From Ornithomonoglobus_A sp034090805 (GTDB lineage: Bacteria > Bacillota > Clostridia > UBA1381), in the NCBI GenBank assembly GCA_034090805.1, contig JAXDRV010000078.1, positions 1 to 18,937 of the forward strand: a stretch of DNA of 18,937 nucleotides, in the 5' to 3' direction. Position 1 is the first letter of the stretch; the number at the start of each line of letters is the position of its first letter. The translations under genes were made by a program, and so were the position numbers. Below are positions 7,194 through 15,029 of the stretch, one piece after another. The notes under the pieces were generated by a model. It was not told where the DNA came from. It saw nothing but the letters and a program-made list of their open reading frames with translations, and did not search any database.

Positions 7194-7672
7194 GAATTGC
7201 AGTATATCCGGGCAGCTTTGATCCGATAACAAACGGACACCTTGACATAATACAGCGTGCGAGCAGACTGTATGACAAGGTTATAGTGGGAGTGCTGAAA
7301 AACGGAGGGAAAAATCCCGTATTCACAAATGAAGAGCGTGTGGATATGATAAGAGAGGTAACCGAGGAAATAGGCAACGTGGAGGTTGCCGGCTTTACGG
7401 GTCTTTTGGTGGATTTTGCCAAGGAACAAAATGCAACCGTAATCATCAAGGGCTTGAGGACGGTAGCGGATTTTGAGTATGAATTTCAGATGGCGCTTTT
7501 AAATAAGGCGCTAAATCCCGAGTACGAAACTATGTTCATGATGACGGATTCAAAGTATTCGTACATAAGCTCCAGCATGGTAAAGGAGCTTGCAGGCTTT
7601 AAGGGTGATCTGACAGGGCTTGTTCCGGGTCGGATTATGGGCAAAATACAGGAAAAATATAATATCATATAG
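7190..7672 (+). CDS. coaD: Phosphopantetheine adenylyltransferase
   Basis: This 160-residue nucleotidyltransferase transfers AMP from ATP to 4'-phosphopantetheine, the next-to-last step of coenzyme A synthesis. The HxGH-type motif region is YPGSFDPITNGHLDII at 6-21. The adenylyl-binding ISSSMVKEL is near residue 125. The hexamer-contact arginine segment KGLRTVADFEYEFQMALLN is near 87-105. The length is typical. The start ATG 7190 overlaps the rsmD stop. An in-frame ATG at 7178 would add four residues and lacks family support. It probably forms an operon with rsmD and the coiled-coil gene 46 bases further on. Confidence 0.97.
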   Translation: MRIAVYPGSFDPITNGHLDIIQRASRLYDKVIVGVLKNGGKNPVFTNEERVDMIREVTEEIGNVEVAGFTGLLVDFAKEQNATVIIKGLRTVADFEYEFQMALLNKALNPEYETMFMMTDSKYSYISSSMVKELAGFKGDLTGLVPGRIMGKIQEKYNII

Positions 7673-7718
7673 GCATTTTGACCTATATAACAAAATAATC
7701 TGAAAGGAATGAATCAAG

Positions 7719-8180
7719 ATGGGCATGGATATGGATATGGATATCATGGAAATCGTGGACATGATGGAGGAAACAATTGAAAAGGCATCTGCCGTTCCTC
7801 TTACGGGCAAGGTTATGCTTGATAAGGACGAGCTTTTGGATTATATCCAGGAAATTCGTCTGGTATACCCCGATGAAATGAAGGAAGCAAAGTGGGTAAA
7901 GGAAGAAAGACAGAGGATTTTAAGCGAGGCTGAAAACAGAGCGGAAACAATCCAGAAAAACGCAGAAGAGGCTCAGGCGCAGCTTATTGACGAGCATGAG
8001 ATCACAAAGGTTGCATATGAGCAGGCGAATGAAATTGTTGAACAGGCTAAGCAAAAGTCAATGGAAATCAAAACTGATACGGATCAGTATGTTGACGACG
8101 TATTAAACGATGTTGAGCACCGACTCGACCTTCTTCTCAGAAAGGTAAAAGAGGACAGGGGATATTTTTCAAACAATTAA
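7719..8180 (+). CDS. Coiled-coil protein downstream of coaD, function unknown
   Basis: This 153-residue acidic protein has no signal peptide or membrane segment. After a Met-Asp-rich start it carries AVPLTGKVMLDKDELLDYIQEIR (about 26-48), which resembles the positioning box of DivIVA-like or ATP-synthase-b-like clostridial proteins. From about residue 60 to 140 it is a nearly unbroken alanine/glutamate/glutamine coiled coil. I recall similar small proteins after coaD in Clostridia, often labelled only as ATPase, but I see no nucleotide-binding motif here. AAGGA lies 10 bases before ATG 7719. The reiterated ATG-GAT codons at the start give further in-frame ATGs, so the exact start is open by a few residues. 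A scaffold or division-site role is possible but is inference. Confidence 0.8.
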   Translation: MGMDMDMDIMEIVDMMEETIEKASAVPLTGKVMLDKDELLDYIQEIRLVYPDEMKEAKWVKEERQRILSEAENRAETIQKNAEEAQAQLIDEHEITKVAYEQANEIVEQAKQKSMEIKTDTDQYVDDVLNDVEHRLDLLLRKVKEDRGYFSNN

Positions 8181-8200
8181 AAACGAAAAATCCGAATTTC

Positions 8201-8225
8201 AGAGTTGGGTATAATGCCCAGCTCT
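8201..8225 (+). terminator. Hairpin between the coaD cluster and fhs
   Basis: A 9-bp stem with one G-U pair (8201-8209 with 8217-8225, 7-base loop) lies 20 bases after the coiled-coil gene. No strong T-run follows, so it may be a weak terminator or an RNA-processing site. Confidence 0.4.
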
Positions 8226-8269
8226 ATTTGAGGTTATTTTGAGGATAATTAAAATTAGGAGGAATTTTT

Positions 8270-9940
8270 ATGCTTTCGGATATTGAAATTGCGCAGCAGG
8301 CGGAAATGCTCCATATACGTGACATTGCCGCAAGGATAGGAATAGACGGCGAGGAGCTTGAGTATTACGGAAAATACAAAGCAAAGCTCGGTAAAGAGGT
8401 AAGCGAAAAATTCAAAAACAACAAGGACGGCAAGCTTGTGCTTGTTACGGCAATAAACCCGACACCGGCGGGAGAGGGCAAAACAACAACTACGATTGGT
8501 CTTGGCGATGCGCTCACACGCATGGGTAAAAGCTGCGTTCTTGCATTGAGAGAGCCGTCACTCGGACCTGTAATGGGCTTAAAGGGCGGTGCTGCGGGAG
8601 GCGGATATGCGCAGGTTGTTCCGATGGAGGACATAAACCTCCATTTTACCGGCGATATGCACGCAATAACAGCCGCAAACAATCTGCTTTCGGCTATGAT
8701 CGACAATCATATTCACCAGGGCAACGCACTTGATATTGATGTTACCAATATAGTATGGAAGCGTGTGGTTGATACAAACGACAGAGCATTGAGGAAAATC
8801 GTTGTCGGAATGGGCGGCAAGGTAAACGGCGTTCCTCGTGAGGACGGCTTTATGATAACGGTTGCGTCCGAGGTAATGGCAATTCTTTGTCTTGCGTCCG
8901 ATATAGAGGATTTGAAAAAGCGTCTGGGCGATATAATCATCGGCTACAACAGGAGCGGTGCGCCCGTTTATGCACGTGAGCTTAAGGCGGAGGGCGCAAT
9001 GGCGGCTCTGTTAAAGGATGCAATCAAGCCGAATCTTGTGCAGACTCTTGAGCATACGCCTTGCCTTATACACGGCGGTCCGTTTGCGAATATCGCTCAC
9101 GGCTGCAACAGCGTTCAGGCTACAAAGCTTGCCATGAAGATGGCTGACTATACAATAACCGAGGCGGGATTTGGTGCAGATCTCGGCGCGGAAAAATTCA
9201 TGGATATTAAGTGCAGATTTGCGGGTATTCACCCCGATGCGGTTGTTATCGTTGCGACAGTAAGAGCGCTAAAGTACAACGGCGGCGTTAAAAAGGCTGA
9301 TTTGAAGGCTGAAAACGTTGATGCGCTTAAGAAAGGCATAGGCAATCTCCAAAAGCATATCGAAAACATGAAATCCTTCGGAGCGCCTGTTGTTGTGGCT
9401 GTCAATCGATTTGATACGGATACACAGGCGGAGCTTGATACCGTTATCGGAATGTGCAGAGAATGGGGCGCAGACTGTGCGCTGTCCGAGGTGTTCGCAA
9501 AGGGCGGTGAGGGCGGACTTGAGCTTGCCGAAAAGGTTCTTGCCGCAATGGACAGAGAAGCTGCCTCATATAATCCCGTTTACGATGTAAACGAAACGAT
9601 AAAGGAAAAGATAGAAAAGATAGTGAAAAATATCTACGGCGGCAGCGGTGTTGAATATACGGCGAGAGCAAACAAGCAGATTAAGCGTCTTGAGGAATAC
9701 GAACTTGACAAAAAGCCGGTCTGCATGGCAAAGACACAGTATTCGCTTTCGGATAATCCGTCGCTCTTGGGACGTCCGAGTGACTTTACCGTTACGGTAA
9801 GCAACGTGCGTATTTCAAACGGCGCAGGATTTGTTGTGGTTGAAACGGGAGATATAATGACAATGCCGGGACTTCCGAAAATACCGGCAGCCGAAAATAT
9901 CGACGTTGACGCAGAAGGCACGATTTCGGGATTGTTCTGA
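8270..9940 (+). CDS. fhs: Formate-tetrahydrofolate ligase
   Basis: This 556-residue enzyme makes 10-formyl-tetrahydrofolate from formate, ATP and tetrahydrofolate. It feeds purine synthesis and one-carbon metabolism, and in acetogens the methyl branch of the Wood-Ljungdahl pathway. The nucleotide loop TPAGEGKTTTTIGL is near 63-76. It is followed by REPSLGPVMGLKGGAAGGG and the monovalent-cation/folate region EAGFGADLGAEKFMDIKCR. The length matches the homotetrameric bacterial enzyme. AGGAGG lies 8 bases before ATG 8270. The rhamnose mutarotase gene follows after 30 bases. No other Wood-Ljungdahl genes are in view, so acetogenesis cannot be claimed. Confidence 0.97.
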   Translation: MLSDIEIAQQAEMLHIRDIAARIGIDGEELEYYGKYKAKLGKEVSEKFKNNKDGKLVLVTAINPTPAGEGKTTTTIGLGDALTRMGKSCVLALREPSLGPVMGLKGGAAGGGYAQVVPMEDINLHFTGDMHAITAANNLLSAMIDNHIHQGNALDIDVTNIVWKRVVDTNDRALRKIVVGMGGKVNGVPREDGFMITVASEVMAILCLASDIEDLKKRLGDIIIGYNRSGAPVYARELKAEGAMAALLKDAIKPNLVQTLEHTPCLIHGGPFANIAHGCNSVQATKLAMKMADYTITEAGFGADLGAEKFMDIKCRFAGIHPDAVVIVATVRALKYNGGVKKADLKAENVDALKKGIGNLQKHIENMKSFGAPVVVAVNRFDTDTQAELDTVIGMCREWGADCALSEVFAKGGEGGLELAEKVLAAMDREAASYNPVYDVNETIKEKIEKIVKNIYGGSGVEYTARANKQIKRLEEYELDKKPVCMAKTQYSLSDNPSLLGRPSDFTVTVSNVRISNGAGFVVVETGDIMTMPGLPKIPAAENIDVDAEGTISGLF

Positions 9941-9970
9941 TAAAATATCGGATGTATAAGGAGAGAAAAG

Positions 9971-10285
9971 ATGATAAGAAAAGGATTTAAGATGAAGCTC
10001 TACGACGGAATGGCGGCTGAATACGAAAAGCGTCATAACGAGCTTTGGCCGGAAATGCAGGATATGATTCACGAGCACGGCGGCAAAAACTACTCAATTT
10101 TTCTTGATGAGGAAACCATGGTGCTTTACGGCTATATAGAGATCGAGGACGAGGAGCTTTGGGCAAAGGGTGCAGATACGGCAATTAACCGCAAATGGTG
10201 GGATTTCATGGCGGATATTATGGAAACAAATCCGGACAACAGTCCCGTATCGAAAGATCTTCACCCTGTATTCCATCTTGATTAA
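9971..10285 (+). CDS. rhaM: L-rhamnose mutarotase
   Basis: This 104-residue protein interconverts the alpha and beta anomers of L-rhamnose so the sugar isomerase receives its preferred form. It carries family residues Tyr18 and His22 (within AAEYEKRHNELWPEM), a Trp at 64, and the paired tryptophans in NRKWWDFMADIM; Tyr and His fall at the positions known for the E. coli enzyme. AAGGAGAG lies about 5 bases before ATG 9971. It sits 30 bases after fhs and may be co-transcribed, but no rhamnose isomerase, kinase, aldolase or transporter is in the window. It may act with a rhamnose or pectin locus elsewhere. Confidence 0.92.
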   Translation: MIRKGFKMKLYDGMAAEYEKRHNELWPEMQDMIHEHGGKNYSIFLDEETMVLYGYIEIEDEELWAKGADTAINRKWWDFMADIMETNPDNSPVSKDLHPVFHLD

Positions 10286-10351
10286 TTTTAATAATGTATA
10301 AAATACAAAAATACGGTTAAAATATTATTAACCTCACAAATACATTAAGTC

Positions 10352-10406
10352 AAAGCGGCAGCCTGCGGCGGGAATTATTTAACTCTTGCCAGGGCTGCTG
10401 CTTTTT
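10352..10406 (+). terminator. Terminator after fhs-rhaM
   Basis: A 12-bp stem with one G-U pair (10352-10363 with 10393-10404) closes a 29-base loop that contains a further short GGC/GCC pairing. It runs into TTTTT (10402-10406). The remaining gene-free bases from 10407 to 10514 are AT-rich, with a short GTAAAA/TTTTAC inverted repeat near 10457 and no coding signal. Confidence 0.75.
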
Positions 10407-10514
10407 GCGTAAAGAAAATGTGGAAATTTTATGTATTTTCCTCAAAATATATTGTATGTAAAAGTAATTTTACGGAAATATTACAAAATGTTAATAATTA
10501 ATTTAATATTTTTG

Positions 10515-10543
10515 TTGCAATTCTGTAATCTTTGTGGTATAAT
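10515..10543 (+). promoter_or_regulatory. Sigma-A promoter of the DUF815 ATPase gene
   Basis: TTGCAA (10515-10520), a 17-base spacer and TATAAT (10538-10543) lie 32 bases before the GTG start. The upstream 70 bases are very AT-rich, as in UP-element-like regions. Confidence 0.85.
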
Positions 10544-10574
10544 GTAATGTAAGAGCAATATTGGAGGGATTTCA

Positions 10575-11729
10575 GTGAACTTACTTATATTTAATAATAT
10601 TGAAAAGGACGCGTGCATACAGGGTATTGCCGCAAAGGACAACACCTCGGTGCTGCGGAGTATAGTCAGGTTCGCGGAAACCGAAGGTCTGACCGAAAAC
10701 AGTATACGTGAATACATAGCGTCGCTGATGGCGAATGACGATAATATTCTTTCGGAGCTTGCCGGGACGGGCGCAAAGATAGGGGAGGACCTTTACAGGA
10801 TAGCATTGCTTGATGTTGAGCGTATTTATGATAAGCTGTTTTGTGCGGCGCATATGAAGTATTCGCCGTCGGGCAACGATACGGGCTTTTGCGAAGCGTA
10901 CAAAAATTCAATAAAAACGCTTGTAGGTTCGCAGAGTGCCAAGGAGCTTTTGGAAAATTTGATTATGCACTACAGGAATTTGGGCAGCGGAGTTCTCGCC
11001 AAGTACAACGCATTCAAATTTGACGGTCAAATTCACGGCATAAGCAAAATTGACGAGATTTCCTTTGACAGTCTGATAGGACTTGAGCATCAAAAGCAGG
11101 TGTTGATAGATAATACTGCTGCGCTTGTAAACGGAAAGCGTGCGAATAACGTGCTGCTTTTCGGTGACAGAGGTACGGGCAAGTCCTCCTCGGTCAAGGC
11201 GCTGCTGAATATGTTTGCGGCTGACGGACTGCGGCTTATCGAAATACCAAAGAGCAGTATATCCGATATTCCGAAGCTTATGGAGCAGTTAAGGCACATG
11301 CCTCATAAGTACATATTGTTTTTGGACGATCTGACCTTTGAAACTCACGAAACCGAATACCGTGCCTTAAAGATAGCCATGGAGGGTCAGCTCCAGGCTC
11401 AGAACGATAACGTACTCATCTATGCAACCTCCAACCGACGTCATCTTATAAGAGAGAATTGGTCGGACAGAGAGGGAGGGGAGGTACACGTAAACGATCA
11501 AATGCAGGAAACGCTTTCCCTGTCCGAACGTTTCGGTATCTCGGTTGTTTTCTCTGCGCCCAATCAGAAGGAATATCTTCATATTGTGGGCGAGCTGCTT
11601 AAAAAGCACGGCGTGGAAATGGACGCCGATATAGAGAAAAAGGCGGTTGTATGGCAGATGAACTACGGCTCGAAAAACGCACGCTGCGCAAAGCAGTTTG
11701 CGGCAAATTACATTGCAGGTATAAAATAA
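10575..11729 (+). CDS. DUF815-family AAA+ ATPase
   Basis: This 384-residue cytoplasmic protein has a helical, poorly conserved amino-terminal half of about 155 residues. A P-loop ATPase follows: DSLIGLEHQK (about 165-174), Walker A GDRGTGKS at 197-204, Walker B ILFLDDLTF at 247-254, and a sensor-1-like YATSNRRHL near 284-292. This order matches the DUF815 (COG2607) group of AAA+ proteins, whose partner and substrate are not established. Translation starts at GTG 10575, 6 bases after GGAGGG (10563-10568). A secreted protein gene follows 23 bases after the stop and probably shares the transcript. Any link to cell-wall or envelope work is inference from the two secreted neighbours. Confidence 0.9.
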   Translation: MNLLIFNNIEKDACIQGIAAKDNTSVLRSIVRFAETEGLTENSIREYIASLMANDDNILSELAGTGAKIGEDLYRIALLDVERIYDKLFCAAHMKYSPSGNDTGFCEAYKNSIKTLVGSQSAKELLENLIMHYRNLGSGVLAKYNAFKFDGQIHGISKIDEISFDSLIGLEHQKQVLIDNTAALVNGKRANNVLLFGDRGTGKSSSVKALLNMFAADGLRLIEIPKSSISDIPKLMEQLRHMPHKYILFLDDLTFETHETEYRALKIAMEGQLQAQNDNVLIYATSNRRHLIRENWSDREGGEVHVNDQMQETLSLSERFGISVVFSAPNQKEYLHIVGELLKKHGVEMDADIEKKAVVWQMNYGSKNARCAKQFAANYIAGIK

Positions 11730-11752
11730 TAAAACAGGAGGTAGACAAAGTC

Positions 11753-12886
11753 ATGAACAAAAAATTGATTTCGGCGCTTTTGTCGGCGTCGATGCTGTTT
11801 GGAAGTGCCGTTTTTGCAGCTGCACCGATAAGCGGCGAGCTTTCCGACGGAGTAATAACCTTCTCCGGAGTGAAGGACGGTGTATTTGTTATAAACGGCT
11901 ATAACGATGAGGGTAAGCTGTCATATTCACAGAACTTCACGGCAAAGGACGGAGTATTTACCGTTCCCGGTGATGTTTTAAAATATGATCTTACCGCATA
12001 CAGCGTTAAGGATAAAGAGGTTGTTCAGGTGGCTGTAGGCACAACAGCGCAGCCTACGGAAACACCGGCTCCGATTGAAACACCGGCACCGACTCCGTCA
12101 ACGCCGACACCGTCGCCGGCTCCGTATGATCCGAACAAATTCCCGGCAGTATATGAAAATGCGGCAAACGCAATATACGCCTTTGCGGTAATTGACAAGG
12201 TATCGACGGAGATGGACAATTCGGAGGAGGGCTACAGAGTAGATTACTATTATCAGGGGACAAAGCACTCGGACTGGATCGGCAATGATATAGAAATAGT
12301 GACCGCTCCGGACAGCGCACAGTCACTGAAGGGAGCCAAGCTTACCTCGCTTAAGCGCGGTGATGTAGTGTTCCTCAACCGAAGAATGGACGGATCGATA
12401 AAGGAAATTGCCGCTATTTATCAGGCTCAGAGCAAGGATATTGTAAACAATACCGAAGATTTCGGACCGAACTTCCAGAAGCTTTTCAGCGTACAGGGCA
12501 AAGCTGTTGCGGGATATTCAGGCTGGGGAGTGCAGAGCTACGGTCAGCCGATCGCAAGCAAGGGCACTCAGTATGCTTTCGGAGTTATCGGCAGACGTGA
12601 AAATACAGTGATTTACCTGCTGAATAAGACGGGTAAAATCAACAGTGCAATCAATCTTCCGCTTGCGGACGATGCAATGGTATATATCTGCAATATGCAG
12701 AATACTCAGGGCATAACAGTTTCAAAACCGTCCGGAATAGCAGCTTCAATTCCCAATGTGATGTGGAACAAGGCGCTTGAGGACAGCGATCCGACAATAA
12801 CCTTTGATAAGAGCGGATATAATTATGCGCTTGCAAGAATTGTTGACGGAACTGTAATGGATATAGTGGTATATTCAAATTATTAA
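11753..12886 (+). CDS. Secreted protein with Pro/Thr linker, function unknown
   Basis: I do not recognise this 377-residue protein's family. A clear signal peptide (MNKKLISALLSASMLFGSA, likely cut after AVFA near residue 22) leads to a small beta-rich domain (about 25-95). A flexible linker of Thr-Pro-Ala repeats (about 97-124) is followed by a carboxy-terminal domain of about 250 residues with no membrane segment or sortase motif. The linker style is typical of exported Gram-positive multi-domain proteins. AGGAGG lies about 12 bases before ATG 11753; an in-frame ATG at 11651 would overlap the ATPase gene and lose the signal peptide. It lies 23 bases after the DUF815 ATPase. Its amino end resembles the stalk-type proteins often encoded near cell-wall factors, but no function can be assigned. 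Confidence 0.85.
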   Translation: MNKKLISALLSASMLFGSAVFAAAPISGELSDGVITFSGVKDGVFVINGYNDEGKLSYSQNFTAKDGVFTVPGDVLKYDLTAYSVKDKEVVQVAVGTTAQPTETPAPIETPAPTPSTPTPSPAPYDPNKFPAVYENAANAIYAFAVIDKVSTEMDNSEEGYRVDYYYQGTKHSDWIGNDIEIVTAPDSAQSLKGAKLTSLKRGDVVFLNRRMDGSIKEIAAIYQAQSKDIVNNTEDFGPNFQKLFSVQGKAVAGYSGWGVQSYGQPIASKGTQYAFGVIGRRENTVIYLLNKTGKINSAINLPLADDAMVYICNMQNTQGITVSKPSGIAASIPNVMWNKALEDSDPTITFDKSGYNYALARIVDGTVMDIVVYSNY

Positions 12887-12996
12887 AAATAACTATAGTT
12901 GTTTTCTTAAGATAAGCATCAAAGTGATATGCTAACTCAGTAAGAATAAAGTCACTATCGTGATTGTTGTTCCGCTGCGATTTGCCGAAATATGCA

Positions 12997-13134
12997 GACT
13001 TTTTATCTATCGGTAAATTTTCCGATAGATAAAAAAGTCGCTGCGGCGGAGTATGCGATCTTGCGGTATGACTTTTTGCTGTTAAGAAAAAGGCGGATAT
13101 TATGTATGGCTGCTGTGGCAGCCGAGCCTTTTTT
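12997..13134 (+). promoter_or_regulatory. Candidate attenuator/riboregulator leader of the 3D-domain gene
   Basis: The 274-base gap before the 3D-domain gene holds competing hairpins. H1 pairs 12997-13013 with 13022-13039 (17 bp, one bulged A). An alternative H2 pairs the same right arm, AAAAAGTC (13032-13039), with GACTTTTT (13070-13077). That second arm can instead partly pair with AAAAAGGC (13087-13094). The last is also the left arm of a terminator-like hairpin: outer 13087-13094 with 13126-13134, inner GGCTGC/GCAGCC (13108-13113 with 13118-13123), ending in TTTTTT only 10 bases before the ribosome site. The chain of exclusive pairings is what an attenuator or riboswitch would show. The ligand is unknown, and I see no clear promoter between 12887 and 12996. 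Confidence 0.55.
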
Positions 13135-13160
13135 CAATACTCAGGGAGGAAAAAATCATA

Positions 13161-14153
13161 ATGATAAAATTCAAAAAATCAGCGGTGTTTGCCGCTGCGC
13201 TGAGCATAACAATATTAACATCGGGACTTACCGCCTCTGCGAAGGAGGTTACGGTAAAAATGAACGCCGTAGGCAGCGAGCGGAGCGAGTATATGAGCTT
13301 TGCGGCGGCACAGCCGATCATGTATAATGACGTGCTGTTTGTTCCCGCAAGATCGCTTGCGGATTCGGCGGACATGGAGGTCGAGTGGGATCAGACAACG
13401 GAAACGGCTCTGATGACGATAAACCTCGAAAACGGAATAAGCTCTCCGATCAAGCAATATGCAAACGAGCTTATAAATAAGGTTTCGGGCTACGGTCTGG
13501 AGCTTACTCCGTCGGCGGTTTCGGCTGCATTCACGGCTGAAAGCACAGACGCAGTGCTTAGATTTATATTTAAGGATACAGACGGCGATGAAGTGGCTAT
13601 CGGCAAAACAATAGCTCTTTCGTATGCGCCGAAGGTTGTAAACGACACAACAATGATGCTGCCGCTGAGAGACTCGGCGGGCGTTTTCGGACTTGATGTG
13701 GAATGGAGTCAGGAAGATCTTGCGGTTTGCATAAGCATACCTGAATTTACGATAGTTCCCACAAACATGAAAATTGTGCCGGTACATACACCGATAGAAA
13801 AATCGGAAGAAACAATTGTTGCGGAAACTGTAGATGAAAGTGCGCCGGTTGAGGATAACAAGGGTACATATCTCGGACGGTTTAAGATAACGCATTACTG
13901 CCCGTGCAGTACCTGCAACGGCGGTTGGGGAAATAATACCGCATATGCCGGAAAGATTATTCCGGGTCAGACGATAGCGGTGGATCCGAACGTAATACCG
14001 CCATTAAGCTGGGTTTACATAGACGGCTACGGCTTAAGACGTGCCGAGGACTGCGGCGGCGGAATAAAGAATTATCATATAGACATGGCTGTATCGTCAC
14101 ATTCCGAGGCATATCGTCTGGGAGTGGTATATAAGGACGTATGGCTCCAATAA
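13161..14153 (+). CDS. Secreted 3D-domain (Asp-Asp-Asp) cell-wall protein
   Basis: This 330-residue exported protein has a signal peptide at 1-27 (cleavage near ASA-KE). Two copper-amine-oxidase-N-like segments span about 45-190 (FVPARSLADSADMEVEWDQ and MLPLRDSAGVFGLDVEWSQ). A charged linker at 205-235 leads to a carboxy-terminal 3D domain at about 237-325. The three aspartates are Asp275 (TIAVDP), Asp297 (AEDCGG) and Asp308 (YHIDMA). 3D domains occur in resuscitation-promoting and MltA-like lytic transglycosylases, so a peptidoglycan-cleaving or remodelling role is likely. Extra cysteines (HYCPCSTC) are typical of clostridial members. GGGAGG lies 11 bases before ATG 13161. The gene is preceded by a switch-like leader and ends 1 base before structured element B. 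Confidence 0.92.
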   Translation: MIKFKKSAVFAAALSITILTSGLTASAKEVTVKMNAVGSERSEYMSFAAAQPIMYNDVLFVPARSLADSADMEVEWDQTTETALMTINLENGISSPIKQYANELINKVSGYGLELTPSAVSAAFTAESTDAVLRFIFKDTDGDEVAIGKTIALSYAPKVVNDTTMMLPLRDSAGVFGLDVEWSQEDLAVCISIPEFTIVPTNMKIVPVHTPIEKSEETIVAETVDESAPVEDNKGTYLGRFKITHYCPCSTCNGGWGNNTAYAGKIIPGQTIAVDPNVIPPLSWVYIDGYGLRRAEDCGGGIKNYHIDMAVSSHSEAYRLGVVYKDVWLQ

Positions 14154-14154
14154 A

Positions 14155-14264
14155 AAAAACGCTGAAAATAAGCGGCGAATCTTGCCTCTCTCAAGAGCTT
14201 GAAGTATAAACATACGTCAGCGCTCTTTCGAGAGGCAATCTTCTTGCTTCTTTTCAGCGTTTTT
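14155..14264. repeat. Structured repeat element B
   Basis: This is a complete copy of the four-member family. P1 is a 14-bp perfect outer stem (14155-14168 with 14251-14264). P1b pairs AAGC (14170-14173) with GCTT (14246-14249). P2 is 9 bp, TTGCCTCTC with GAGAGGCAA (14182-14190 with 14230-14238). A TC/TC internal loop follows, then P3, AAGAGC with GCTCTT (14193-14198 with 14222-14227). P4 is GTAT-AAAC-ATAC (14204-14215) extended past an A-G mismatch by GA/TC. It begins 1 base after the 3D gene stop and could also serve as a bidirectional terminator. Confidence 0.75.
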
Positions 14265-14562
14265 CACATATACCGACAGCGAATTTGAGGTAGTGGCATA
14301 CAATGACAAATATGTAGCCGTATGGGACAGAGGCAGACTTGATATGAGCCGATGAGCGAGCAATCCTTGCGGAGGCTCACAATTTGCCCAGTATGCAAGC
14401 TACAGACCGGGTGTATATTTCTTTGCGCGTGAAAACTGCTATATCTTAGACATTGACAATCAACTTGCAAAAGTACCGGATTGTGAGGCAATAGGAACAG
14501 CAACCTGCGAAATTTTAATAAAAACCGCACCTGAAACAGAAGACTATGTGAAATCGGGATGA
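14203..14562 (+). pseudogene. Decayed gene fragment with in-frame stop
   Basis: One frame from 14263 reads protein-like sequence (TYTDSEFEVVAYNDKYVAVW) to a TGA at 14353-14355. It continues in the same frame as NPCGGSQFAQYASYRPGVYFF and onwards to a TGA at 14560-14562. The absence of a frameshift and the composition suggest one former gene broken by a single nonsense codon. It is cut at its 5' end where element B lies; the frame stays open back to 14203 inside that element. No start codon with a ribosome site is visible. I do not recognise the family. Reading TGA as selenocysteine or tryptophan is not supported, since TGA is an ordinary stop for azlD, rsmD and argD here. Confidence 0.5.
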
Positions 14563-15029
14563 ACATAAGTAAATACCATAAAAGATATGGTAAACAATAA
14601 TACTATTATTTGTAATGGGACTTGGATTTTCTTAAATCGACAAGATATACTTAGTCTATAAACTGCATAAAACGATATAAGCACACTTATCACGAATGTG
14701 CCTATGTCTAAAATTAATAAGTTATATCCAAGTATTCCTGTATAAATATAGTAAACTGTTGGTATCAAAAGTGTGCCAAGCAAAATCCCGGCATTAAATG
14801 CCGATGAGATGCATGGATATTGGTTTTTTACCTGATAACTCATGAAAAAAGAATAAAACATCATAGGGAAAAAGATTAGTTTCATATGCTCCCATACTGA
14901 TTCATTAACAGCAGATACCAATCCTACAATAGGATTGTTGCCGGACCATTCGTATGTGAAATGCGAAAGCGTTCCCATGATTAAAGTAAATAAAATTCCT
15001 ATAACAGTAAAAACCTTTAGTTTATTCAA
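14544..15029 (-). CDS. DUF6512-like small membrane protein
   Basis: This 161-residue integral membrane protein has five likely transmembrane segments (about 7-25, 50-67, 76-97, 102-124 and 138-156). The conserved-looking segment VGLVSAVNESVWEHMKL lies at residues 36-52. This pattern is that of the small DUF6512 family of unknown function. The start is TTG at 15027-15029, following AAGGGGTGAT on the minus strand by about 5 bases; no ATG fits. Its 3' end overlaps the end of the convergent gene fragment by 19 bases. It looks intact within an otherwise eroded region, so it may be a recent arrival. I see no partner gene and no clear promoter. Confidence 0.7.
   Translation of the reverse strand: MNKLKVFTVIGILFTLIMGTLSHFTYEWSGNNPIVGLVSAVNESVWEHMKLIFFPMMFYSFFMSYQVKNQYPCISSAFNAGILLGTLLIPTVYYIYTGILGYNLLILDIGTFVISVLISFYAVYRLSISCRFKKIQVPLQIIVLLFTISFMVFTYVHPDFT

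Noticed and set aside
8228..8255. TTGAGG / TAAAAT promoter for fhs
   Set aside because: The spacer is 16 bases and the -10 box would put the transcription start inside the ribosome site.
12887..13160. c-di-AMP (ydaO-type) or other named riboswitch before the 3D gene
   Set aside because: The association would fit such genes, but I could not find the conserved sequence blocks of that class, so only an unnamed attenuator is claimed.
12992..13327. 111-codon plus-strand frame overlapping the 3D-gene leader
   Set aside because: It has no ribosome site, reads through three hairpins and overlaps the signal-peptide region of a well-supported gene.
14353..14355. TGA read as selenocysteine or tryptophan in the gene remnant and in elements A-C
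   Set aside because: TGA ends several intact genes here (azlD, rsmD, argD), and no selenocysteine-insertion hairpin was seen after the codon.
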